Shown in pieces: positions 23,313-34,541 of a DNA stretch of 64,000 nt. The DNA comes from Caprella mutica (lineage: Eukaryota; Arthropoda; Malacostraca; Amphipoda; Caprellidae). The DNA lies in NCBI GenBank assembly GCA_947561585.1, contig CANNZV010001182.1, forward strand, positions 251,902 to 315,901, given 5' to 3'. Below the pieces are notes generated by a model. It was not told where the DNA came from. It made no database searches and saw only the letters and a list, made by a program, of their open reading frames with translations. Within the stretch, counting starts at the first letter, position 1; each line of letters starts with the position of its first letter. The position numbers and the translations under genes are program-made.

Positions 23313-24502
23313 CAGGGTGTCCCAAAAAAACGACACCCAAGTTTCAATGGCTGTAATTCAAAAACTATTACACTTACAAAAAATTTGTAAATCACATTTT
23401 GTTTATCAACATTTTTTCCATATCTGTACAAAATTTTAGATGAATATATCCAACTGTTTTCTTTACGCACTATTTTTAGTGGCCGATTTCAAAAACCTGT
23501 TTGTGCACTTTTGGTTTAACTTCGAATTTTAGAATATTAAAACCATGTTTTTAATAACTTTCAACAGTTTAGTAAAATTGTTTTTACAAAAACGTTATTA
23601 TAACAATAAAAGGCGTTTATTAATATGCAACCGAAAAAAAACCACAATCAAACTGTTCCTCCTATTAATCGTTTCACGCGATCCTTTTCGATACGATGAT
23701 TCAGGGCGATAATGCCTATTGCCGAATAGCACATTTAGTTTTTCCTTACAGCAACAGTTCTGAACCAACCAGGTTCTATTGATTCTGTTTCCATGTATTT
23801 CTTGAAGTTGATCAAGGATTCAATTTATCTATCTCCATTTAAATTATTTTTGTAAAAAAAATATGGACAGACGATACGGCCAAGTCGGCCATTGCTACCT
23901 AGTCCATTGGTCCAATCCGCACACAGACTTTCTCTCACGAAATTTTTATTTATGTCAAAGTTGAAAGTAGGAGGTTGGTTCTTCGATGAATATGTGCGAA
24001 CGTTATGATAATTTATTTTACCATTCAAATGAAAAGTGTTCTCATCACCAACCACATTATCGTCCACAAACCGGACATCTCTTTGCTAAAAAACAATGAT
24101 TAAAATTCAGCCTCCAAGGAAGATCGGCATCAAGGTGTTTGTTTCGCTCGTACATCTTGTAAGGATGTCACTTCAAATTTAAGGTTACAAATCTGTTGAA
24201 TGTAGATTTAGTAACATATAATCCACTTTTTATTGCAGTGATTTGCAAATTTTCAGTAATTGATTCTTTAAGAATTCGAACTGTGAAATAAGTGTTTAAC
24301 TGAAAGTGCACAAGCAGGTTTTTGGTATCGGTCACTAAAAATACAGCTAAAAGAAAACAGTTCTATCGATTCATCTAAAATTTTTTACAAAGATAGATCA
24401 AATGTTGAGAAACAAAGAGTGATTTTCCAAATTTTTGTAAGTTTAGTATTTTTTGAATTACAGCCTTTGAAATTAGGGTATCGTTTTTTTGGGGGCACCC
24501 TG
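23313..24502 (-). mobile_element. Tc1/mariner-superfamily element, degraded
   Basis: 1190 bp flanked by TA (23311-23312 and 24503-24504). Ends are CAGGGTGTCCCAAAAAAACG and CGTTTTTTTGGGGGCACCCTG. Sub-terminal repeats (ATTACAGCC near one end, GGCTGTAATTC near the other; TTTTAGATGAAT/ATTCATCTAAAA) extend the symmetry. It carries a broken transposase on minus. Confidence 0.8.
23825..24120 (-). pseudogene. mariner-like transposase fragment
   Basis: The open part (24067-23825) includes DENTFHLNGKINYHNVRTYS and then IVCPYFFYKNNLNGDR. These match the DD(E/D) transposase region following the first catalytic Asp (pattern DE..F.LNG..N..N.R.W) and the later I.GP.FF....N.DRY. Upstream, the fragment LDADLPWRLNF is in a broken frame. 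The second and third catalytic acidic residues were not found in frame, so the enzyme is inactive. Confidence 0.6.
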
Positions 24503-25092
24503 TATAAGCATACAAATAATAATATGCTGTCATTCATTTTTTGTGACTGTGATGAAAAAGTTTAGAGTCGTGCATTTATAAAATGTTTTAAAATCCATCC
24601 ATAGCTGAACTCTCACTCGGTATAGGTGAGTAATTAATAGATACTTAGATTTCTATAATTATTGTGCTACATTTAACAAACAGCAATTTTATACTCTTTG
24701 AAATGTTTTTGGTAGTAGGGTACTAAGTTCCAAGTTATTGATTGGTTCTACAGTTTCGGACAAGTCAGAAAAGAAAATATTATAATTTGGTATAGATACC
24801 AATTGAAATAAAAGTTAAATAGTGATTATTATATAAAGATTTTCACGTGTTCGAAAAAATGGAACCGTGCAATAACACGGAACTAACCCTTAAATAGGAA
24901 ATGTTGAGTTTTTGAAACAATGGCTTCTAATAACCTTATCTGGTTATAATTTTGATGTTTTTTATTTTGTTACCGTGAAATAATCACAAAAAATTGTCTC
25001 CGTTTCTATGTCTACGAACGTTCTTATTTCGAAACATGACTAGAAATAAGTACCACTTTTGAGTTGTACTTAAAGCGAGGCCTGCCTGTACT

Positions 25093-26500
25093 TATACAAT
25101 GGTGTTATCCAATTTAGCTGATTACATTGATTACCGACATATTTTAATAAAATATATTTTACATAAGATACCCTAAGGTAGTTAAAAAATTTAATGATTC
25201 TTTTATATTGATGATTTCATTTGAAATATTTCAACATAATATTATAGTTAATTATTTAAAGATATTGAATATTTAGGCTAAAATCGCAGTCTTATTTTAA
25301 ACAAAATATGACTGTCTGTGGAGCTTGAGCTCGACAATATTTTATGTATAAGAGTGACTATGCTTTGAATCAACTGAGATTTCATTACTTTTTTCAATAA
25401 ACAAATTTGAATATGTTCATTTTCCAAGTTTTCTCAGTTGTCATCTAAAATGCTGGTTTTTGAATGAATGAAGGAAAATTAATATATTATCATTTCTAGA
25501 GTCCACGTCCAGTTAAACATAAAATACACTAACTTTTATTCATCAAAAACATTATGCCGTGTATGAAAATTAATAGTGTTCTATAATTTACTAAGTATTT
25601 GTGCTGTTTCTAATTTGTATATCCGTGCCGTACCCAGTTCACAATTCATATAAAAAACATGCTATGTAATAACTTCGTTCCTATTAATCTTGGGTAAATA
25701 AAATTGTACACACTACATTTATAAGAAAAGATATGAGCTGAAAAAATAATCATACAATTCAAACCGCTGATTTCAAAAATACAGGTAAAGCTCGTACAAC
25801 GGATGAAATCATTATGATGAAACAGACTCTGCCTACAAATGACAAGAACCATCCGTTTTAAGGGCCATGCAGCTACTACATCGACCTCTTTAAATTATAT
25901 GGTAGGTATCTAGTCATACATTGATTATATTCAAAGGCTTTACAATCAACACTTAATGTATTGTTTTAAAGATTTCCAGTAATTTCAATTTATCATCTTC
26001 TTCCTGCACATTTTCATATCTACGTAGTTACTCATATTTTTGTTTCATATTACAAACCTCATTATTTCTTAAATTTATATGAGTAAGTTACATAATTTTT
26101 ATAAGATTTTCATTAAAATTTTGATTCATCTAATAATAATCTCAGATTGTTTACCTTCTCTAGCGTTTCTTTGAAATTCTGATAAAGGAAACTATATTCT
26201 CGGACTTTACAGCACCCATCGGATCCATAATTCCGTATAGCGACGTCTTTTTCAGGTACATATATACCTATCATTTGAATCGAGACATTTATGTCCTCTT
26301 AAGGCATAAAGGGTTAATTAAACTAAATGTTGAGATTACGTATCAACAACTAGTACTAATTTAAAACACAGGTGGCAGTACGATAAAAAATGTAAACCGA
26401 AATTTCAGAGAGGCGTATATTATTGCAGTATAATATCTTCATTGTGATTATATTGCTGCTATGCGATAAGTTAATATTTGTGTAAAATAAACAATAATCA
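25093..26500. other. Gene-poor AT-rich DNA
   Basis: No supported gene. Short open frames on minus at 25646-25852 and 26356-26565 have no recognisable motifs or splice context. Confidence 0.35.
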
Positions 26501-26504
26501 TTAA

Positions 26505-27670
26505 AGTTCCCCTCCAAACAATTTTTTATTGCTTCAATCAACGAGGCTAATGTTTTTTTTATCATTTTTCTGCAAACCGCATCTAATTTGATAGCATATT
26601 TTTAATTCTTTATGCTTTTAAATATTTTTATAATTGAAAACTCTACAAAAAATTTTTACTTCCGATTTACTAATTTTCAGTCTGAAGAAAAAGAATGAAC
26701 ACCATTTGTTTTGATTGTCAACTAGGTATTAGGTATAATAAATCCATTACTTCCGACTTACTAATTTAAGAAATTTTCAGCCTGAAGAAAAATAATGTAC
26801 ACCATTTGTTTTGATTGTCAACTAGGTATTAGGTTTGATAAATCCATTTAATATTCGTGTAAAGGTATAAAATTGAATGAACTTAAAATAGAAATTTTTC
26901 TATACTTTAGGAAACAAATAATATCTAAAATAATTTAAATAAAGGCCGTAAACGCATGGTTTGTTTATAAAATTCAAATTTGTAATCAAAACAAAGAGTG
27001 TACAATCTACTTCTTGAGCATCAGATTAGTGATTCGCTCAATTGTTGCTCACAGAGTATTAAAAAACTTTAAAAACTAATTATAAAATATATACTGAACC
27101 AAATTGTATGCAGTTAGCAGAATAATGATCGTAGACCTTAGTTCTACAATATTATGTTATAAACTCATTTTTTTCCCGGATCCAGGAGAGGACTTTTAAC
27201 ATATAAATTGTTTCCTAAAGTATATAAACGTTTCTATAATAAGTTAATATCCAATTATATATCCTTACACGAAAATTAAAAGTAGGTTTTGTAGAGTTTT
27301 GATTATAAAAATCTTTAAAAGCATATATAATTAAAAATATGCTACTAAATTCGATGCGGTTTGCAGAAAAATGATAAGAAACATTAGCCTCGTTGAATAA
27401 AGCAATAAAAATATTTGCTTGGAGGGGACCTTTAAAGGAAGGCTGAAAGCGCATTGTTTGTTTATAAAATTCAAATTTGAAATCAGAACAAAGAGTGTAC
27501 AATCTTCTTCTTAAGTGTCAGGTTAGTGAATACAGAGTATTAAAGACTTTAATAGCAAATAATAAAATATATACTGAACTGAATTGTTTGCAGAATATAT
27601 AGTGATCGTAGACCTTAGTTCTACAATATTATGTAATAACATCATTTTTTTCAGGGAACTTGGAGAGGAC
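26505..27670. mobile_element. Cluster of TTAA-family MITEs
   Basis: A copy from 26505 (after TTAA, AGTTCCCCTCCAAAC) to about 27195 (before TTAA) contains an internal tandem duplication of about 100 bp around ACACCATTTGTTTTGATTG (26670-26840). Next to it, 27200-27435 is a partial copy in the other orientation ending GGAGGGGACCT, and 27436-27660 is another partial copy ending GAGAGGACCTTTAA. Confidence 0.7.
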
Positions 27671-28770
27671 CTTTAAAAATTACTGCGATTATGTATTGAT
27701 GTACTCATTGAATTAATTTACACTATCTTATTTCTTTATTTTATGACAGTTGGTCAAACAGAAACGTCTTTTAACTCTTTTTTTATAATAGTATAGATTT
27801 ATTTATTTTTCTAATCTATCTTAGTTTGACGAATTTCAGAAAAAAAATTCCATGTGCCTATGAGTAATTAAATTCATTGTAATTGGCGAATAATCATTAT
27901 GATAACTTCTCATTTATAAATAATCAAACTGATGATACACGCAACATGGATGTTGAAGTCACAAAATAATCATAAGCAGATTTTGCAGTCATACTACCGC
28001 TAAAAATTGAATAAATTTCTACATATGTGAAGTTAAACCCGTATGTCTCCAATAATTTTGAACTCAAACTAATATTTACTGAATACAGTTTACTAATTGT
28101 TTTACGGGGTAACTCTTGTAATACACGGGGACAAATGTTAAGTTATAATCACCAAGTCATACTTTCATCGTGTGTATTTCATGATTTAATATATTGACTA
28201 TTGTATAATCATTGCTTAGGTAAATATTCCTACTTATTTCATAAGAAGCTTCTTGAACATTTATTTATCACAACTTCATTTACTAGAATATCAACCGAAT
28301 ATAATGAATTAATAAAATTTAATAATTCAAAATGTTATAATTCTGCTTATTCCTTAATTAGTCAGTCTGTGACTGAATACGGCTCCTCACGATATGTTAG
28401 ATAGTACAATAAATACATATTAAAATTCGCCGAAAGAAAATAACTTCAATAGAAAATAAATGTATGTTTAATATTATTAGCATTATTAATATTCTTCTAT
28501 TACCCCAAATTAATTTTTATTTTACATAGGTATATGACTATATAATTATGTATACTATACATATATTTTATGAATCATAATAATTTGGTAATATTTATGA
28601 TAAATACTATAAAAAAAATTCAGAGAAGCCAACTGAAAATTCAAAAATTTGTAATGCTATAGAGGAAAAATTCATCAAATACTTATCTAGTTTTCTGCAC
28701 GTTCGTATAAAAATTTTTAATTGTTATACTTTTTATGATTATGTTAAAAAAATATTGTAAGACGTGATAC
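27671..28770. other. Gene-poor AT-rich DNA
   Basis: Very AT-rich; the open frame at 28201-28404 has no recognisable motif. Nothing else supported. Confidence 0.35.
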
Positions 28771-28784
28771 TGGGATACAAAAAT

Positions 28785-29030
28785 GACATCGGCGTCGTTT
28801 CCGTTACGATATCATCTGAACTGGTGTGCGTACGAACGTCGTTTCGTGTCCGTTCCGTTGCGTTTCCGATCCGATCAGGTGGGCGTTATCACGTTCAAAT
28901 GTATGGGTTAGATTTTTGTCTTAAGCTTCATGTCCGTTCCGACGCGTCGTTTCCGATCAGGTGGGCGACAAGCTTAAGGCCGGCCATACACTATGATGTC
29001 CACCTGACAGGTATGCATCCCAATTAGAAA
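28785..29030. other. GC-rich island with CCGATCAGGTGGGCG repeats
   Basis: CGTTTCCGATCCGATCAGGTGGGCG and CGTTTCCGATCAGGTGGGCG occur about 95 bp apart, CGTTCCG/GACGTCG words recur, and the block ends near AAGGCCGGCCATACACTATG. Base composition contrasts sharply with the flanks. It is probably the end of an unrecognised DNA transposon; the open frame over it is likely incidental. Confidence 0.4.
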
Positions 29031-29220
29031 ATTAAGGTTGACAGAAAAGCCATTATGGTAAGAGTTGCAAATTAGTCTTCATTTATTTATGTAAATAGGG
29101 GGGGGGGGGAGGATGCTCGTCAAGGTTTATATTACAAAGTAAGGCTCCGCAAATTAGATATTGCAGCCTACCCCGTAAATTTTCGAAAGAAAACTGTGAG
29201 TAATAAAAATAAAGGTGTTT

Positions 29221-29565
29221 GTGTCTGTCCCAGTACACTCTTCATCTTGCTGTCAGTAAGGTGAAGATGTGGAAGAGAACCTGGTAGTTGTGTCTGTCCC
29301 AGTACACTCTTCATCTTGCTGTCAGTAGGGTGAAGATGTGGAAGAGAACTTGGTAGTTGTGTCTGTCCCAGTACACTCTTCATCTTGCTGTCAGTAGGGT
29401 GAAGTGTGGAAGAGAACCTGGTAGCTGTGTCTGTCCCAGTACACTCTTCATCTTGCTGTCAGTAGGGTGAAGATGTGGAAGAGAACCTGGTAGTTGTGTC
29501 TGTCCCAGTACACTCTTCATCTTGCTGTCAGTAGGGTGAAGATGTGGAAGAGAACCTGGTAGTTG
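29221..29565. repeat. 69-bp tandem repeat, five copies
   Basis: Units begin GTGTCTGTCCCAGTACACTC at 29221, 29290, 29359, 29427 and 29496 and end GAGAACCTGGTAGTT. Copies are nearly identical, with one short deletion in the third. Because 69 is divisible by three, open frames run through on either strand without implying a protein. A run of about eleven G lies upstream at 29100. Confidence 0.9.
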
Positions 29566-29704
29566 AGTCTGTATATATTGTTAAAACATGTTATCTTTTG
29601 TTTTATTTAGACTTTTTTTTATTTTTTGTTTCCTATATTATATTTTTGTTTCCTATAACAATCTTACCACTTTTGATTGAATTCTGCATACCTTTTAATA
29701 TTGT

Positions 29705-29822
29705 TTTAATCCTAGAAGTTTCCAGGCAGAACGGAATAACCATCCTGGTTATCCAACAGCTTTAGGTGGTCTTTAGACTCTGGTTTAAAGCCACCAAAAT
29801 TGTGAAGAAGAAGAAGAAAATA
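29705..29822 (+). repeat. Possible retroposon 3' end with GAA tail
   Basis: CATCCTGGTTATCCAACAGC, then a self-complementary GGTGGTCTTTAGA...TTTAAAGCCACC, then GTGAAGAAGAAGAAG. The (GAA)n end resembles the tail of the LINE at 48860. This is a pattern call only. Confidence 0.35.
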
Positions 29823-29839
29823 AAGGTGTGAATGATATA

Positions 29840-31680
29840 GTGAGTGTGTTTTTGTTGAATGTGCAGGGGCTTACAGTGCATAAATGGAATGAATGGCAAG
29901 AGATGGTTGAGAGGATGAATAGTAAGATGAAGATTTCAATGTTTACTGAAACGCAGCATAAGGTAGAGAGAGTGTTTTTTGGTAAGGATTATAAGTATGA
30001 GGAATGAGCAAGACAAGAAGGGTGGTGGACTTATGATAGGATCGAGTGATGAAGTTAGTATTGTTAGGGTAGAGTGTGGTAATCCAGATGTTTTGTGTGT
30101 AGATATTGAAATGAGAAAGAAGAAGATGAGAGTGATACTCACTCATCATCATCATTTGTGTGTAGGATTGCCTTTTCTGCGGGATGTTCTGGGATGTTAG
30201 AGATAATGATAGGATAGTTGTGTGTGTCACGCGCGTTTGAGTGATCTGCAATATTGACCGATTTCGCTGCGCAATCTGTTGATCAACAGTTTGCGCAGCC
30301 ATCGATCGATAGCGCATTCATCGATCGAATGATAGTATGTAAATAGTATGAATGAAAATGATAGTACTGAGTTTAGTGTGAATGGAGAGAAAATGGGAAG
30401 AATGGATGTGTGGAATGGTATTAGGCAGGGGTGTACTTGCTTATGATGGCAGTGAATGAGATAATTAGTGGTTTGCAAAGGAGTGGTTTAGGTTTTAAGA
30501 ACGAGTGTGTGTATGTGCCAGCTTTGTTCTTTGCGGATGATGGTGTGATTTTTGGGAACAGTGTAAGAGAGGTTGAAAGAATGATTGATGTGCTTGTGAG
30601 TAAGACTGCAGAGATTGGAATGACTGTGAACAAGAGTAAATGTAATGTGCTTGTGTTTAATAGGAAGATGGATGTTAGAAGTATTAAGGGAATGGATGTA
30701 GTGAAGTATTTAGGAGTGAGAGTGTCAAGTGGGAAGGATGTTTTTAAAGTGCACAGAGAGAATGTTATGATGAGAGCAAGAAGGATGAGCAACATGACGT
30801 ACTCTGTTATACACAAGTCGTGTAACAGAGTACTGATTGGGAAGACGTATTGGAAAAGTGTGGTAATGCCGAGTTTGTTGTATGGAAGTAGTGTGTTTTG
30901 TTGGAATGTGAGTGATATTGAGAGACTGCAAAAATGTGAGAATGCTATATGGAGGTGTGTGTTGGGGGCCCCATCATATGCACCTCTGGTAACTCTCCAG
31001 GGTGAGGTGGGGTGTTCAAGTATGAGAGCAAGAGATATGAAGGTGAAGTTGAATTATGAGAAGCATGTGAGGAATGGTGAGAATGATGTATGAGGATATG
31101 TGTGAATGGACCAAGTGTAAATGGTTAGAGACTGTGAAAGTGTATAGAGAGAGAGTGCGAGTGAATGAATTGGATGATATGAGTAATGAATGTATAAAGA
31201 GAAAGGTGTATGCATGGGAAAGTGATAGGTGGAATGAGGAGAGAATGCAAAAAAGTACAATTAGTTTGTATAATGAATGTAAGAGTGAGATCAGAGATGA
31301 AGGATTGTATGAGAATGACTGGGGATCTGTTTTGCTGTATAGATGTAGGAGTAATAGTCTGAGGCTAAAGTGGAGAGAGAGATATGTGAATGGAAATGTT
31401 AATTGTGTTGCGTGTGACTTAGGAGTGGTAGAGAGTTTGGAGCACTTTTTTTGTGTGTGTGAATGGTATGAGTGTGTGAGAAGAGAATTTGGAATGAGTG
31501 GTGTTAGTGTGAAAGATCAGTTGTTTGGAAGTGGTTTAGTGTAGAAGATACTTGGAGTGTATGTGGAGAAGAAGAAAATTGAGAATGGATGAATGAATGT
31601 GTAAATATTGTATATATTGTAAATAGAGTTTTATGTTGTGATTATTTTGATTTTAGAGTCTTATAATAAAGATATTTTAA
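29840..31680 (+). pseudogene. Decayed LINE (endonuclease and reverse transcriptase remnants)
   Basis: The frame at 29846-29970 has LNVQGLTVHKWNEW and MFTETQHK, and a shifted frame has KGGGLMIGSSDEVSIV: an APE-type endonuclease N-terminus. After a gap the RT resumes near 30400 (WNGIRQGCTC, block 4) and 30431-31093 includes PALFFADDGVIFG (catalytic FADD), MTVNKSKCNVLVFN and VVKYLGVRV. A frameshift near 31080 leads to 31074-31544, which ends with a C..C....EH.F..C zinc-knuckle-like motif (CVACDLGVVESLEHFFCVC). AATAAA follows at about 31665. The central RT blocks are deleted, and a palindromic insert sits at 30224-30335. The coding strand is strikingly C-poor. The clade is uncertain. Confidence 0.7.
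30224..30335. repeat. Palindrome-rich insert in the LINE relic
   Basis: Bases 30266-30299 (GCTGCGCAATCTGTTGATCA...) form a 34-nt palindrome with one mismatch pair. ATCGATCGAT and CATCGATCGAA follow at once. The block is CG-rich, unlike its C-poor host, and replaces the expected central RT sequence. Confidence 0.5.
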
Positions 31681-31689
31681 TGGAAATTC

Positions 31690-32098
31690 AGTGCTGATAT
31701 CAAAGCAATACTGGGGGACCAATAACCTGTAACCTGTTCGCCATCAAAGTCAATGTAAATAGTAAATTAAAAGACTGTTAAATTGTAAAATTTTATTATA
31801 TTTGAAGCTTAATTAAGACAAAAGAAATATTTAGCTGTAATGATCATAAAATTGAATAGAATACTTTATTTATTTCAGATTAAATTCAATTACTTCATAG
31901 TTAATACCTAGTTTTATACCAAAATTAAAATGCTAACATAAGAATTAATTGAAGGTCGAAATCAGTCGAATTGAATTAATGAAGATCAAACAACCTACTT
32001 CTGGCATTAACTGCTGCACTCTGAAACCTAGTGTGATTATACTGTAATAGTGGCTGGTGAGAAAAATGATAATATTAAGTTATTAACTAACTCTTCTG
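31690..32098. other. Intergenic DNA
   Basis: AT-rich; a faint MITE core (AAATTAAAATGCTAACATAA) at about 31923. No gene. Confidence 0.35.
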
Positions 32099-32131
32099 TC
32101 TACCAACCATGTTTCAGAGGTTGGAAAATTG

Positions 32132-32702
32132 CAAGGTATATTAACTACAAGGTAGAGTATTGCGCAGGTTCATATCAAGATGATTACAGTTTTGTTGTGG
32201 AAGACGTTGGCTGGTGTGCGGCCGTGTGCCCCATGATAATTATTTTTACATAGAAACAAGGTCTGTTATTCATTCTTTTTCGAATAAAATGCCTTTCAAC
32301 TTGTTTTTTTGGACTAAACTGGCTGTATTCAGCATTGTGAAAACTTTTCATATATTTTTTAGTAAGGTTTAATAGGGAGAAACGTATTGTTTTTCTTCAA
32401 AGTACGTTTATGTAATAGCTGTCGATCCTGTCTCTTCTTATCCTGTCTATTTCTTCCTAATTCCTACATTTTTAGAAAACCTAAATAATTTAATCAGAAC
32501 AATTACACTTTTTTCATTGCATCCGCACACAGCACAAACAACCACGGCAAAAATTATTATATACAAATAACTAATTAAGTAGCTGTATCTATTATTGCAG
32601 GGGCACACGGTCGTGTGTTCGTATGTGCGTATTTGTTTATGCGCAGAGGAGTCTAAAATTTGTATCAAGGCGTAGCGTACCTTGTTAAGTTAATATACCT
32701 TG
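32132..32702 (-). mobile_element. P-like non-autonomous element
   Basis: 571 bp with ends CAAGGTATATTAACTACAAG and GTTAAGTTAATATACCTTG, flanked by GAAAATTG on both sides (32124-32131 and 32703-32710). An 8-bp TSD with CA...TG ends is typical of the P superfamily. An inner inverted pair (TTGCGCAGG and TGCGCAGAGG) lies near the ends. The interior holds a THAP-domain remnant on minus. A related copy is at 46267-46947 in the other orientation. Confidence 0.8.
32447..32560 (-). pseudogene. THAP-domain N-terminus of a P-like transposase
   Basis: The minus frame reads VVVCAVCGCNEKSV, then LIKLFRFSKNVGIRKK and a TAG. THAP zinc fingers start C-x(2-4)-C and continue with F.FP/S and R..W, so this is the first third of the finger. 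The TAG falls where TGG (Trp) is expected. The distal C-x2-H part is absent. The same stop occurs in the copy at 46405, so it predates amplification of the two copies. Confidence 0.6.
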
Positions 32703-32848
32703 GAAAATTGTAAGTCAATTTTTGAGCCAAAATTTCACAAAAAATCTGAGCCAAGCCAATTTGGCTCATTTTTGAAGATTTCAAGCCAAAATTAACATGG
32801 GAACAAAGGAATTAATTCAAAATTTAAAGCCAATTAGACATATCTGAG

Positions 32849-33079
32849 CCAGATTGTATTTGGTGGTAAATTCCAATGATATGTCAGCAGATATTCAATT
32901 TCTCTTCTAAAAAAATTCCTGCTATGTTGGAGGATATTTAGCTATTAATTCCTATATTACCATTAACTTTTGGAGGGGAAACTGGAAAAATGTTGGAGGG
33001 CTAGACAAATTTCCCTTTCAAGCTATTTCCCAGATTTTTGAAAAAGTCAGAGGAGTTCAGTAAACCAAATACAAACTGG
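32849..33079. mobile_element. hAT-like MITE, TTGGAGGA word family
   Basis: 231 bp from CCAGATTGTATTTGGTGG to CCAAATACAAACTGG, with perfect TSD TATCTGAG (32841-32848 and 33080-33087). The core CCTATATTACCATTAAC is central and TTGGAGGATAT/TTTGGAGGGG words recur. Inserted in the GCCAATT element. Confidence 0.9.
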
Positions 33080-33190
33080 TATCTGAGATTTGACCATTTC
33101 AAATCTAAGCCAACTAATTGGCTTTAACTGACATACTCTTATACATGGTCTACCAAAGGCAAGATACAGTAACATATCATATCGGGTATG

Positions 33191-33832
33191 TATGTCGGTT
33201 CATACAATTACCAGAAGTCCAGAACGGACCATGAATTACGGGAACGGAACATGAATTACCGGAACGGAGTTGTTTTATTGAGAAATAGGCCTTGTTAAGT
33301 CATATAGCCGACTCACTCATCATAACTTCAATGCAACAGATAGCAGTTATGAATTTACTTACTAGGCTACCTGATTAAAATTTAAATAAATTTGTATATG
33401 TTGCATAAAATTAAAAATCCTGATTACTTTACCTATTAGAATATCAACACATACTAGTAATGGATGCACAAAATAAAACCAAGAAACTTGTCATTAAAAC
33501 TATAATATGGAATCCAGTATTAAAATTACTTCAGTTCCCCCTCAAAATATTTTCTTAGAAAGATTATGAAAGAAAACGAATTTCAGCATATACTGTTGTA
33601 AAGTTTATGACTAGGTTGCAGATGTTTGGTAGCAAATATACGAGCAGAAATGAGTATAAAATGGTAAAATATGATATCATTTGGAACATAAATAGACCTA
33701 ATGTATACCTATATGATTTAACAAGGACTATTTCTCAATAAAACAACTCCGTTCCGGCAATTCATGTTCCGTTCCGGTAATTCATGGTTTGTTCCGGTAA
33801 ATCATGGTCCGTTACGGTATTGTATGGACCCT
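33191..33832. mobile_element. Foldback MITE with 8-bp TSD and sub-repeated arms
   Basis: 642 bp flanked by CGGGTATG on both sides (33183-33190 and 33833-33840). The two roughly 110-bp ends are inverted copies that include GGTTCATACAATTACC / GGTATTGTATGGACC, then two or three runs of GGAACGGAACATGAATTACC, then GGAGTTGTTTTATTGAGAAA. Repeat R copy 1 shows the empty target (ATTGGGTATGGTAATC at 10483). hAT-like by TSD length. Non-coding. Confidence 0.85.
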
Positions 33833-34100
33833 CGGGTATGCCATGGTAATCAACTCATTGAATGAATTTGAATCTAGTTTGACATTACCACCGGGTGACT
33901 TGAAATGGCGACTGATCACACTTTGAAACATGGCACTACCTCCTACTTAAATTTAGTCACTTCTAAATTTAATTTTATTCTTATCAATTACTAACTAGGC
34001 ATTGCCATTGGTTAAAATGTATTTCCATTATTTTAGTTTAGCAGTTAACTAGCACTAGTTTAGGCTCCTTAGTAGTCTCAAAGAAGACATTAGTAGGTAG

Positions 34101-34244
34101 CCAGCCTGCAGAACGTGGGACATATTTAACATTTTCTGTGTGAACAATCCTTAATTTCCTCCTATATTTACATTTATTTAACTGAGAACAGAAGCCAAAA
34201 TAGATAATTTCTTTGAGAACACTTTACCAGTTCTTGCAGTCTGG
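34101..34244. mobile_element. 144-bp hAT-like MITE with 8-bp TSD
   Basis: From CCAGCCTGCAGAACGTGG to AGTTCTTGCAGTCTGG, flanked by GTAGGTAG (34093-34100 and 34245-34252). Same length and family as 46615-46758, in reverse orientation. Core TCCTCCTATATTTACATTTA. Repeat R copy 1 lacks it. Confidence 0.9.
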
Positions 34245-34541
34245 GTAGGTAGCATATGTTAAAGATCCTATTTTTTATAGATAAGTAAAAGAAATGAATA
34301 ATAAAAAGACACCTGAATTATATCTATACATTCAACTTTGAAGTTCAATTGCCATTTTCGCTTTTCTTTTACATGAAACTCTTATAAAATGACTTTAAAC
34401 TTCTCGATTTTAACATGCATATACAAGGAATTATGAGCTGCTTGGTCACAAACAAGAAATGTGTTGTTTTGGACTTCTGATGATGTCATATTTTTGCGTC
34501 ATCTACTAGTTACTATACTTGTTATGTTACTGTACCCTGAC

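Larger units (their letters stand above)
23136..25092. mobile_element. DNA element with GGCATCCCCCGCTTTA ends, hosting a mariner
   Basis: Left end TATAGGCATCCCCCGCTTTA and right end TAAAGCGAGGCCTGCCTGTA are related inverted termini. Near the left end CGCTTTAGTTACC pairs with GGTAACTAAAGCG (hairpin to about 23206). The mariner at 23313-24502 lies inside. An open frame on minus at 22961-23161 is not codon-like. TSD not resolved. Confidence 0.4.
32107..33148. mobile_element. hAT-like MITE, GCCAATT word family, with two nested elements
   Basis: Ends are CCATGTTTCAGAGG and CTCTTATACATGG, and TCTACCAA flanks both sides exactly (32099-32106 and 33149-33156). Removing the two nested elements and their duplications leaves about 224 bp, close to the 254-bp and 235-bp copies at 2933 and 13950. 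The remaining body has GAGCCAAGCCAATTTGGCTC and the core AACATGGGAACAAAGGAATT. This is the best-dated member of the family because its TSD is intact. Confidence 0.9.

Noticed and set aside
29936..30816. Several minus-strand open frames over the C-poor LINE relic
   Set aside because: They are complements of a plus-strand coding sequence with clear RT motifs; their S/T/L-rich composition is the mirror of the base skew.
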